8,748 nt of DNA from Paludibacter sp. (GTDB lineage Bacteria > Bacteroidota > Bacteroidia > Bacteroidales > Paludibacteraceae): the NCBI GenBank assembly GCA_024709185.1, contig JANJXE010000415.1:1-8748 (forward strand), written 5' to 3'. The notes under the pieces are model-generated. The model was not told the DNA's origin and searched no databases. It was given only the letters and a program-made list of their open reading frames with translations. Shown here piece by piece: positions 1 through 4,786 of this stretch. Both the position numbers and the translations under genes were made by a program. Numbering within the stretch: position 1 is the stretch's first letter; each line of letters opens with the position of its first letter.

Positions 1-12
1 CTCTTCCGATCT
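1..12. other. Illumina adapter remnant at contig edge
   Basis: The first 12 bases, CTCTTCCGATCT, equal the 3' end shared by the standard Illumina TruSeq read adapters. A chance match of 12 bases exactly at base 1 is very unlikely, so this is untrimmed library sequence and not genome. It marks the end of an assembled contig, and it means that the leftward gene next to it is cut by the assembly and not by biology. Confidence 0.93.
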
Positions 13-87
13 AGCATAGATTTTCAGACTTTCACGGTTATTCGGGAGCATCCTGACCCCTTTTTTTATCACTTCATTTATTTTCAT
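13..87 (-). CDS. N-terminal fragment of an unrecognised protein (cut by contig edge)
   Basis: Read leftward, an ATG at 87-85 opens a frame of 25 codons that stays open to the adapter junction. The peptide begins MKINEVIKKGVRMLPNNRES and continues LKIYA, a polar, basic start with no signal peptide. The A/T-rich stretch before the ATG fits a Bacteroidetes translation start, but no clear promoter was found for it. It is divergent from the tRNA gene. Too little is present to name a family, and a frame this short could be open by chance. Confidence 0.35.
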
Positions 88-118
88 GGTATAAATTCCC
101 GTTAAATTAAAGAAAATA

Positions 119-150
119 TTTGGCAGATTCTTTTAAAAGCATTACATTTG
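119..150 (+). promoter_or_regulatory. Bacteroidetes-type promoter of the tRNA gene
   Basis: TTTG at 119-122 and TACATTTG at 143-150 match the Bacteroidetes -33 (TTTG) and -7 (TAnnTTTG) elements, with a 20-bp spacer inside the known 19-21 bp range. Transcription would start near 157, about 13 bases before the tRNA. This is the cleanest promoter in the window and supports placing the DNA in Bacteroidota. Confidence 0.8.
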
Positions 151-169
151 CACTCGCAAAACAAAAAAC

Positions 170-243
170 GGCTACGTAGCTCAACTGTATAGAGCATCTG
201 ACTACGGATCAGAAGGTTATAGGTTAGAATCCTATCGTGGTCA
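170..243 (+). tRNA. tRNA-Arg (anticodon ACG)
   Basis: A full cloverleaf can be folded. The acceptor stem is 170-176 with 236-242 (two G-U pairs), the D stem is GCTC 179-182 with GAGC 192-195, the anticodon stem is TCTGA 197-201 with TCAGA 209-213, and the T stem is ATAGG 219-223 with CCTAT 231-235. The seven-base anticodon loop CTACGGA places ACG at 204-206, which reads CGU (CGN after A-to-I editing at position 34). The discriminator is A243 and no CCA is encoded, so CCA must be added by enzyme. Two oddities are visible. The D loop has G18 followed by T, not the usual GG, and the T loop reads TTAGAAT, not TTCGAAT. These changes are matched to each other (see findings). The gene has its own promoter and terminator. 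Confidence 0.93.
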
Positions 244-247
244 CTTT

Positions 248-293
248 AAAATGCGCTAACTAATTGAAATTCAATAGTTGGCGCATTTTTTAT
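248..293 (+). terminator. Rho-independent terminator of the tRNA-Arg transcript
   Basis: A long stem pairs 248-262 (aaaatgcgctaacta) with 275-289 (tagttggcgcatttt), with one G-T pair, and is followed directly by a T-rich tail to 293. The loop 263-274 can itself partly pair (ttgaa with ttcaa). The stem begins five bases after the end of the tRNA, so it ends the tRNA transcript. Confidence 0.85.
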
Positions 294-303
294 TTCTCAT
301 TTT

Positions 304-325
304 GTCAACCAAATGTCAACCAAAT
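304..325. repeat. Tandem 11-bp direct repeat beside the tRNA
   Basis: GTCAACCAAAT occurs twice in immediate tandem (304-314 and 315-325). It lies just after the tRNA terminator. Short direct repeats next to a tRNA 3' end are typical binding sites of tyrosine recombinases in integrated elements, so an attachment-site role is possible. No integrase gene and no second copy of the tRNA 3' end were seen in the window. The stretch from here to 443 holds no convincing gene. Confidence 0.6.
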
Positions 326-443
326 GTTTTTTAACATTTAAACGGTATTTCAAAGATGGCAAAAACAACCCTCGTTTTTGGTTCCTCGAAGATAGAAAAA
401 ACTTTCCATGCTTACAATATTTTTATAGAAGTCAAAATTTGAC

Positions 444-451
444 TACCTTTG
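444..451 (+). promoter_or_regulatory. -7 promoter element for a short transcript
   Basis: TACCTTTG is a full match to the Bacteroidetes -7 consensus TAnnTTTG. No TTTG is found 19-21 bp upstream, so the promoter is incomplete by consensus. It would start a transcript near 457-458, at the foot of the first hairpin of the possible small RNA. Confidence 0.45.
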
Positions 452-456
452 TAGTG

Positions 457-541
457 TGTGCTCCTAAAGCACACATTTTTCATAGTTAAGGTTTAGGTTA
501 AAATGTGCAATGGGTGGCTGTGAAGTTACCCATTGTTTTTT
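457..541 (+). ncRNA. Candidate small structured RNA
   Basis: After the -7 element at 444-451 there is an 8-bp perfect hairpin (455-462 with 468-475, loop CCTAA) followed by five Ts, then an unpaired stretch rich in purines and T (481-506), then a second 8-bp perfect hairpin (508-515 with 528-535) followed by six Ts. A transcript of about 85 nt with a 5' hairpin and a terminator hairpin would result. No good reading frame fits it. Bacteroidota are known to carry structured small RNAs of this size, but I cannot assign this one to a named family. Alternatively the two hairpins are only terminators separating neighbouring units. Confidence 0.4.
507..541 (+). terminator. Rho-independent terminator, abutting the leftward gene end
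   Basis: CAATGGGT at 508-515 pairs perfectly with ACCCATTG at 528-535 around a 12-base loop, and six Ts follow at 536-541. It terminates rightward transcription. Read leftward, the hairpin falls right after the stop codon of the 540-812 gene but lacks a strong T run, so it is a weaker terminator in that direction. Confidence 0.75.
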
Positions 542-812
542 ACTCCTCCTCCAACCTTCTCATAGACCTGATTCGAACAATTCCAATAATCCAAAGAACG
601 TACACTAACTTAAAAGGATTGGTGAGAATTGTCCACCACCCATACTTCAATATGTAATCATACCTTGACTTGATGTAGTCATCGCAAAGGATGTAGATTC
701 CGGTTTCAAATCGAGAAACAATATCATCAATCGAATAGCCCATCTCCACTGTTTCACTCAACCGTTCAAAAATCTGTTCGTCTGTCAACTGGAAAGTTTC
801 GTATCTTTTCAA
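540..812 (-). CDS. Small single-helix membrane protein, unknown function
   Basis: This frame encodes 90 residues and I do not recognise the family. The N-terminal two thirds is charged and Tyr/Asp-rich and probably cytosolic. A hydrophobic segment at about residues 60-80 (WWTILTNPFKLVYVLWIIGI) is a likely membrane helix, followed by an Arg-rich tail (RIRSMRR) that fits a positive-inside anchor. No signal peptide is present. The first codon would be TTG at 812-810, and the frame is open further upstream without an ATG. An 11-codon frame starting with ATG at 844 ends in a TGA that overlaps this TTG by two bases, suggesting either coupled translation or a one-base frameshift that hides a longer N-terminus. 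It is divergent from the nuclease gene at 1002. The call as a real gene is moderate. Confidence 0.5.
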   Translation of the reverse strand: MKRYETFQLTDEQIFERLSETVEMGYSIDDIVSRFETGIYILCDDYIKSRYDYILKYGWWTILTNPFKLVYVLWIIGIVRIRSMRRLEEE

Positions 813-926
813 ACCGAATAACTCTGGTAGTAATCTGTAATCATAGTTTTTTGAGGCAAAGGTGAGAAAACAAATGAGTCAGTTTGTAAAAAGTTAGTGG
901 TTGATATTGCTTTTTTACGAAATGAC

Positions 927-957
927 GTGTTTAAACAAATTCCTATTTGTACATTTG
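927..957 (+). promoter_or_regulatory. Promoter of the nuclease gene with a symmetrical site in its spacer
   Basis: TACATTTG at 950-957 is a full match to the -7 consensus, and a weak -33 (GTG at 927-929) lies 20 bp upstream. Start of transcription would be near 964, about 38 bases before the ATG at 1002. The spacer contains a perfect inverted repeat, ACAAAT (935-940), TCCT, ATTTGT (945-950), which runs into the first base of the -7 box. The 8-mer TGCAATAC is repeated at 956-963 and 972-979, across the start site. Both could be repressor sites, but this is inferred from position only. Confidence 0.6.
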
Positions 958-1001
958 CAATACTATAAACATGCAATACAAACATTAATAACAAGTAATA
1001 T

Positions 1002-1955
1002 ATGTACAGATTAAGGGACTTAAAAGATATAATCAAAATAGATATTAATTATGTTGAATGTCCGGTTAAGGGCTGTTCTAAAATAGTTCCTCGACAAAGA
1101 AAAACTTTTAAACGTGAAAAAAAATTCTTTTGCCCCGAACATAGAATTTACATCTCTCCTTCAACCTTTGAATATGAAACAGAAAAGGAAAACCTGTTAT
1201 GGACTGACAATAAAGATGAGCAACGTTTTAATGAAATAAAAACAGTTAAGAGAGAAAGTCGGATTTCAAGGGATAACAGTGAAGATGCATTGACTTGGAA
1301 TGTTTTTAGGTTTCTTGACAAACTAGGACTGTTATCAGATTTTATTTTGCAGTTATTAGGCAAAGAAACAAATGATTCTGAATTGATTCTATGGTCATAT
1401 TCGCCAAATGAAAAAAATACCTGGGATGATCTGAATAAAGCTCGATTAGAGTTTGGCGAAACAATAACGAGGGGCTCTGAACCGGATATAATTATTAAGA
1501 CCGACAAAGTTCTATATTTCATTGAAGCAAAACTTAATGCTGGTAATAAGACAAAACCGAGAGATATTCAGAACAGAAAAAAGTACGAAACAGGAGGAAA
1601 CGAATTATTTTCTAAAATTTTCAAATTTGACTATGAAAAAATTGTCAAAGAAGATAGAAGATACGAATTAATGCGATTTTGGCTATTAGGTTGTTGGATT
1701 GCAGAAAAACTTAATTTAGAATTTGAATTCTATAGTTTGGTCAAAAAAACTAGGGAAACAGATATTGAAACAGAATTTGGAAAACACATTAATCAATCGG
1801 ATAGAAGAAAATTTGCCCGTATAACTTGGGAGCAGATTTACGATTACATTAAAACCCTAGAAAATACAGAAAAGCAAAAATTGATGATAGATTATTTTGA
1901 AAACAAAACTGTTGGCTATACTAACGGTAAACTTAAAAAAGCATTTGATTTTTAG
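1002..1955 (+). CDS. Zinc-knuckle PD-(D/E)XK nuclease-like protein
   Basis: The 317-residue product has two recognisable parts. Near the N-terminus Cys20, Cys25, Cys44 and His47 (CPVKGC ... FCPEH) form a likely zinc-binding knuckle. The middle carries a PD-(D/E)XK nuclease core: a helix with Glu94 (SEDALTWNVFRFL), then Pro161-Asp162 (GSEPDIII), 12 residues, and Glu175-Ala-Lys177 (YFIEAKL). In this superfamily the Asp, Glu and Lys bind the metal and cut phosphodiester bonds. The C-terminal part is basic and helix-rich with aromatic residues, and may hold the target. No methyltransferase or helicase lies nearby, so it does not belong to a visible restriction-modification set. It could be a stand-alone restriction or defence nuclease, a repair enzyme or an element-encoded nuclease. 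No signal peptide, so it acts in the cytosol. The ATG at 1002 fits the promoter at 927-957. The 98 bases after it, before the converging ankyrin gene, hold only an imperfect hairpin. The fold call is fairly sure, the role is not. Confidence 0.8.
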   Translation: MYRLRDLKDIIKIDINYVECPVKGCSKIVPRQRKTFKREKKFFCPEHRIYISPSTFEYETEKENLLWTDNKDEQRFNEIKTVKRESRISRDNSEDALTWNVFRFLDKLGLLSDFILQLLGKETNDSELILWSYSPNEKNTWDDLNKARLEFGETITRGSEPDIIIKTDKVLYFIEAKLNAGNKTKPRDIQNRKKYETGGNELFSKIFKFDYEKIVKEDRRYELMRFWLLGCWIAEKLNLEFEFYSLVKKTRETDIETEFGKHINQSDRRKFARITWEQIYDYIKTLENTEKQKLMIDYFENKTVGYTNGKLKKAFDF

Positions 1956-2053
1956 AAATCCAATAAAACATATCTATTAAGATTATTCATGCAGTAAAGT
2001 CATATTGAAAAAATCACCTATTTCACAAGAAGTGGTTGATTTACAGCTAATAA

Positions 2054-2707
2054 TTACGTATCCCGTTTTCGCTTTTTCGAATTCTTAATCATTTCCACCA
2101 TTTCCAAATTCCCAGATTTTTCAGCAAAAGTTAAAGCAGTATTAACCTTAACGACCATCTTGCTATCGATTCTTTTGAGTTCTGTGATTTTTGTGTTGAT
2201 ATGAGCTCCGGCTGAAAGCAGGCATTCAACAATGAGTTTTTGGTTGGAAGAAGAAAATAATACCGCATACATCAGGGGGCTATGGCCTCTCGAATCCTTG
2301 ATGTTGACATTTGCTCCTGCATCAACAAGTAGTTTTAGGGCTTCATAATTTCCGGAAACCAACGCTTCGACAAATGCTTCTTTCAGGTCTTTCTTATCGG
2401 CATTGGCACCATACTGCAACAAAACTTTCAACAGATCGGTACGTTGACTCCTGGCAGCCTGAAGAAGGGTATTGGCAGCCAGTCGATATTTATTCGACCA
2501 AAAACTGGAACGGTTCACATTTTTACTGTTTTCTAAAAGGATTGTAAGAATGTCGGCCCTCTCATTTTCAACGGCAAGCAATATGGATTTTGCACCGTAA
2601 TAAGAAGCTGCATTTAATTTTTCATCCTGCAATACGGTTTCTACTGATGTCACATCACCGTTTTCAACGGCATGAAAAAGCTTCTGATTGATAAGTTCTT
2701 TGTTCAT
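2054..2707 (-). CDS. Ankyrin-repeat protein
   Basis: The 217-residue product is built almost wholly of ankyrin repeats, the stacked helix-turn-helix units that bind other proteins. About six can be seen: residues 7-35 (LFHAVENGDVTSVETVL), 39-65, 77-105 (TLLQAARSQRTDLLKVLLQY then GANAD), 108-136 (GNYEALKLLVDAGANVNIKD), 139-170 (RGHSPLMYAV ... LLSAGAHIN) and 187-210 (TALTFAEKSGNLEMVEMI). Units 3 to 5 are closest to consensus, the outer ones are degenerate. There is no signal peptide or membrane segment, so it is probably cytosolic. The C-terminus is a short basic tail (KKRKRDT). It starts 9 bases after the stop of the XRE regulator gene, so the two form an operon, and its partner may be that regulator or the regulator's target. 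The exact function is unknown. Confidence 0.85.
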   Translation of the reverse strand: MNKELINQKLFHAVENGDVTSVETVLQDEKLNAASYYGAKSILLAVENERADILTILLENSKNVNRSSFWSNKYRLAANTLLQAARSQRTDLLKVLLQYGANADKKDLKEAFVEALVSGNYEALKLLVDAGANVNIKDSRGHSPLMYAVLFSSSNQKLIVECLLSAGAHINTKITELKRIDSKMVVKVNTALTFAEKSGNLEMVEMIKNSKKRKRDT

Positions 2708-2716
2708 TGTAACTGG

Positions 2717-2971
2717 TTATTTGTTAGATTCTTGATTCAACTTAATCAGTTCTCCTTTGCCAAGTAAGAGGTAGTCGGCATTAATCTCCGGAAAAGCCAG
2801 TAAAACTTTTTGAATTACTGTCAACGAAGGTGTGTTTCTGCCCAATATAATATGAGTCAGTGTCGAGTTTTGTACCCCGATTTTAGCAGCAAAAGCACCA
2901 GGCTTTAGCTGAGAATAATGCATGATTTCCTTGAATCGATTGACCACATCATTTAATTCTTGATTTTCCAT
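2717..2971 (-). CDS. XRE-family (Cro/C1-type) helix-turn-helix regulator
   Basis: Starting at the ATG at 2971-2969 the product has 84 residues. It begins MENQELNDVVNRFKEIM and carries a typical Cro/C1 helix-turn-helix: LKPGAFAAKIGVQNSTLTHI with a recognition helix and then GRNTPSLTVIQKVLLAFPEI, ending in the common Bacteroidetes tail NADYLLLGKGELIK. This type of protein binds operator DNA as a dimer, usually as a repressor. The frame is open to an earlier ATG at 3055, giving 112 residues, but the extra 28 residues (MPSKTPKNITKV...) are unlike the family and lie in what looks like the promoter region. An ATG at 2980 is a close alternative. It is the first gene of the operon with the ankyrin protein, and may regulate its own operon. 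The domain is clear, the start is less so. Confidence 0.85.
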   Translation of the reverse strand: MENQELNDVVNRFKEIMHYSQLKPGAFAAKIGVQNSTLTHIILGRNTPSLTVIQKVLLAFPEINADYLLLGKGELIKLNQESNK

Positions 2972-3055
2972 TTTATACATTTTAAATTGTTCGTACCCTA
3001 TAATACGATAAAGGAAATTTACTTTCGTGATGTTTTTGGGCGTTTTTGATGGCAA

Positions 3056-3292
3056 AAATTCGTAACCTACTATAAAACAACCACATATATTATTAGTTAA
3101 ATAACGTTAAGCTGTTTGGTCTGGGAAATATTAGGTAGTTTCAAAGGTATTGATTCAATTTTCTCAAACAGTTTAATCCTAAGAGACACAAAACTATGAT
3201 AGGAATACCATGATTATTCATTCCTATTATGCCTTTTGAAATTTAACTTATTGTTTTTATCAGAATTTATATGGTTTGTTTTTTATGTAAAC
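3056..3292. other. Intergenic region before the IS, no gene
   Basis: This A/T-rich stretch holds no convincing frame. Two symmetrical sites are visible: CTGTTTG near 3112 with CAAACAG near 3166, and a perfect 8-bp pair, ATAGGAAT at 3199-3206 with ATTCCTAT at 3220-3227. Toward the right end TTTG at 3275-3278 may be the -33 element of the metal operon promoter, separated from its -7 element by the IS (see findings). It is also the upstream control region of the XRE/ankyrin operon. Confidence 0.4.
3199..3227. repeat. Inverted repeat, possible operator
   Basis: ATAGGAAT and ATTCCTAT are perfect complements spaced by 13 bases. No T run follows, so it is not a terminator. It lies upstream of the XRE operon, at a distance of about 230 bases from its start codon, and could be a binding site for that regulator or another. 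The role is inferred from symmetry only. Confidence 0.4.
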
Positions 3293-3319
3293 TATATTAG
3301 CCCTCAAATAAACCGAGCA
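3293..3319. repeat. Left inverted repeat of the IS
   Basis: This end matches the reverse complement of 4751-4775 over the blocks TATTAGCCC, AATAA and CCGAGCA, with two single-base gaps and a few mismatches. The terminal dinucleotide here is TA and not TG, which may be a mutated end or a sign that the true boundary is two bases further in. Confidence 0.75.
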
Positions 3320-3350
3320 GTAAAAAATAAAAGTTATTTTTACAACTGCT

Positions 3351-3632
3351 ATGGAAAAGAGAAAGAATATTACATCAAAAATCAAGGTTGAAATAGTTTT
3401 ATCCTTGTTACGTGGAGAGGATCCTGAGTTAATTAGCCGTGAATACGGAGTCACCCTTGCCGACATACATCATTGGCGGGATCAATTTATCGAGAGTGGA
3501 TCTGACGGGTTTAAGCGTAAACCTGATGATTCAAAGCTCATTGCTGCCGAGCGTAAGATCGGACAATTGCAGATGGAGCTTGAACTCACAAAAAAAAAGA
3601 ACGAATTAGCCGCAAAACTAAAAAGGAGATGA
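3351..3632 (+). CDS. IS3-family transposase OrfA (HTH DNA-binding part)
   Basis: This 93-residue protein is the size usual for IS3 OrfA. Residues 11-50 form a helix-turn-helix (KVEIVLSLLRGEDPELISRE then YGVTLADIHHWRDQF) that binds the IS ends. Residues 62-90 form a short coiled coil rich in Leu, Glu and Lys (LIAAERKIGQLQMELELT), used for pairing with itself or OrfAB. Its stop overlaps the start of orfB as ATGA (3629-3632). A run of nine A residues at 3590-3598 near its end allows a -1 shift into orfB. The stretch of 58 bases upstream, inside the IS, contains a weak -7 match (TATTTTTA). Confidence 0.9.
   Translation: MEKRKNITSKIKVEIVLSLLRGEDPELISREYGVTLADIHHWRDQFIESGSDGFKRKPDDSKLIAAERKIGQLQMELELTKKKNELAAKLKRR
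3590..3599 (+). other. Programmed -1 frameshift site (A9G)
   Basis: Nine A residues and a G provide the slippery sequence A AAA AAG. The -1 frame is open from here through the orfB start (codons 3599 to 3628 read ERISRKTKKE), so a shift would produce a continuous OrfAB of about 460 residues, the active transposase in IS3 elements. GGAG at 3575-3578, 11 bases upstream, sits where a Shine-Dalgarno stimulator is found in known -1 sites. A second purine block, AAAAGGAG, directly precedes the orfB ATG at 3629. Confidence 0.7.
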
Positions 3633-4732
3633 TTTCCATTTTAATAAATGAACGTTATTCACTAACAGGAAAGCCTTATCCGAAGCGTTTGATCTTTAAA
3701 GTTGTTGATTACAGCAGCAGTACCTGGTATGAAAACCCTACTCCCGGGACAGGCAGGCGTGGCAGGAAACCCAAACATGGTGATGAAGAGGTTTTGCAGG
3801 AGATAAAGAAAGAAATTAAGAACAGCAAGTTCAACTCTGAGGGTTATATAAAAGTTAAGAAACGAATGGCAAAAAGGAAGGTAAATGCCTTGGTGGCCGG
3901 CAAGGCGCGTGTCAACCGCATCATGCGTGAGAACAACCTGCTCAGCCCTAACAGGAGACCCCGGAAGGCTAATAAACGTGAGCATGACGGAACCATAACC
4001 ACTGACGCGCCCACTTTAATGTGGGCCACGGATGGGAAAAAGTTTTGGATTGAGGGATTGGGCTGGCATTGGTTCTTTGGTGTGATAGATCATTTTAATG
4101 ATGAGATTATCTCGTGGCATATTGCAAAGAAAGGCAATCGTTTTGCGGCAATGGAGCCTGTCAGGGCTGCTGTACGCAAGACTTTTGGATCTATAGAGAA
4201 GAATGTTTGCAAAGGAATAAATTTGCAGCTCAGAAGCGATCATGGAACACAATATGACTCTGCTGATTTTATGAATGAAATGAAATTCCTGGGACTGGAG
4301 ATGTCCAAAGCGTTTGTACGATCTCCACAATGCAACGGGATAATAGAGCGGTTTCATCGCACCCTGGAAGAACAGGTGTTGCAAATAGAAACATTTTCTT
4401 CCTTTGAGGAAGCTTATAACAGTATTAATCTATTTATTAATGACTACAACACGGAGTGGATATTTCATAGACTGGATTACTGTTCTCCTGTAGAATACAG
4501 GGAAAAGTACGCCGAAAGCCAGCGAAAAGAAAAAGATGATATACCATCGGGCAATAAGGATCCTGAGGTTCAGCTTGTCCTCATTTCAAGTGGCTCAATG
4601 CCACGAAGAAATGAAAGTGATAAACAGGATATTATAAAAGGGGTAACTACAATTAGTAATAACCCCTTAGAAATCCTTCGGTATAATATATCACCATCGG
4701 ATCAGCTTGTCCGATACAAAAGTAATAAATAA
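3629..4732 (+). CDS. IS3-family transposase OrfB (DDE catalytic part)
   Basis: The 367-residue product has an HTH_21-like region at about 55-110 (KFNSEGYIKVKKRMAKR, then VNRIMRENNLLSPNRR) and an RNase H-fold integrase core at about 127-290. The catalytic triad is Asp135 (MWATDGKKF), Asp204 (LRSDHGTQYD) and Glu240 (CNGIIERFHR). The 35 residues between Asp204 and Glu240 give the D-D(35)-E spacing of IS3. The core ends near 297 (YCSPVEYREKY), where most OrfB proteins stop. Here about 70 more residues follow (KEKDDIPSGNK ... DQLVRYKSNK) with no domain I recognise. The ATG overlaps the orfA stop, so it could be made alone by coupled translation or as part of the OrfAB fusion. Confidence 0.92.
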   Translation: MISILINERYSLTGKPYPKRLIFKVVDYSSSTWYENPTPGTGRRGRKPKHGDEEVLQEIKKEIKNSKFNSEGYIKVKKRMAKRKVNALVAGKARVNRIMRENNLLSPNRRPRKANKREHDGTITTDAPTLMWATDGKKFWIEGLGWHWFFGVIDHFNDEIISWHIAKKGNRFAAMEPVRAAVRKTFGSIEKNVCKGINLQLRSDHGTQYDSADFMNEMKFLGLEMSKAFVRSPQCNGIIERFHRTLEEQVLQIETFSSFEEAYNSINLFINDYNTEWIFHRLDYCSPVEYREKYAESQRKEKDDIPSGNKDPEVQLVLISSGSMPRRNESDKQDIIKGVTTISNNPLEILRYNISPSDQLVRYKSNK

Positions 4733-4750
4733 AATTAAATACAATTAAAG

Positions 4751-4775
4751 TGCTCGGTTATTACGGGCTAATACA
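4751..4775. repeat. Right inverted repeat of the IS
   Basis: The sequence TGCTCGGTTATTACGGGCTA followed by ATACA is the reverse complement, with gaps, of 3293-3319. It ends in CA, as is normal for IS3. It lies 11 bases before the -7 element of the downstream operon. Confidence 0.75.
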
Positions 4776-4786
4776 AAAATAACTGT

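Larger units (their letters stand above)
3293..4775 (+). mobile_element. IS3-family insertion sequence (about 1.48 kb)
   Basis: Two overlapping frames, an HTH orfA and a DDE orfB in the -1 frame, lie between imperfect inverted repeats. The left repeat reads TATTAGCCCTCAAATAAACC then GAGCA, and the right one, read in reverse, TATTAGCCCGTAATAACCGA then GCA. The right end can be extended to TG...CA as is usual in IS3, but the left end then reads TA. No clear target duplication was found: a 3-bp AAA is possible (3289-3291 and 4777-4779) but falls in low-complexity sequence. Both frames are intact, so the element may still be active. The exact outer ends are uncertain by two or three bases. Confidence 0.88.

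Noticed and set aside
356..442. A 28-codon frame beginning MAKTTLVFGSSKIEK
   Set aside because: Too short, no homology recognised, and overlaps another frame of equal merit; no promoter.
313..489. A 58-residue rightward frame beginning MSTKCFLTFKRYFKDGKNNP, thought at first to be the start of an integrase
   Set aside because: It has no catalytic motif or recognisable integrase domain, overlaps the tandem repeat, the -7 box and a hairpin, and is short enough to arise by chance.
809..1036. A 75-residue leftward frame with a hydrophobic N-terminal part
   Set aside because: It starts inside the nuclease gene and covers its promoter; the hydrophobic stretch reflects A/T-rich intergenic DNA. Only its last 11 codons are of interest, as a possible leader frame.
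1148..1522. A 124-residue leftward frame opposite the nuclease gene
   Set aside because: It is antisense to a frame with clear nuclease motifs and has no recognisable domain.
1956..2053. Imperfect hairpin (AAATCACC with GGTTGATTT) between the convergent nuclease and ankyrin genes as a shared terminator
   Set aside because: The stem has a bulge and no T run follows on either strand, so it is too weak to call.
3662..4384. Three leftward frames opposite the transposase gene
   Set aside because: They are shadows of orfB, which carries the complete DDE triad.
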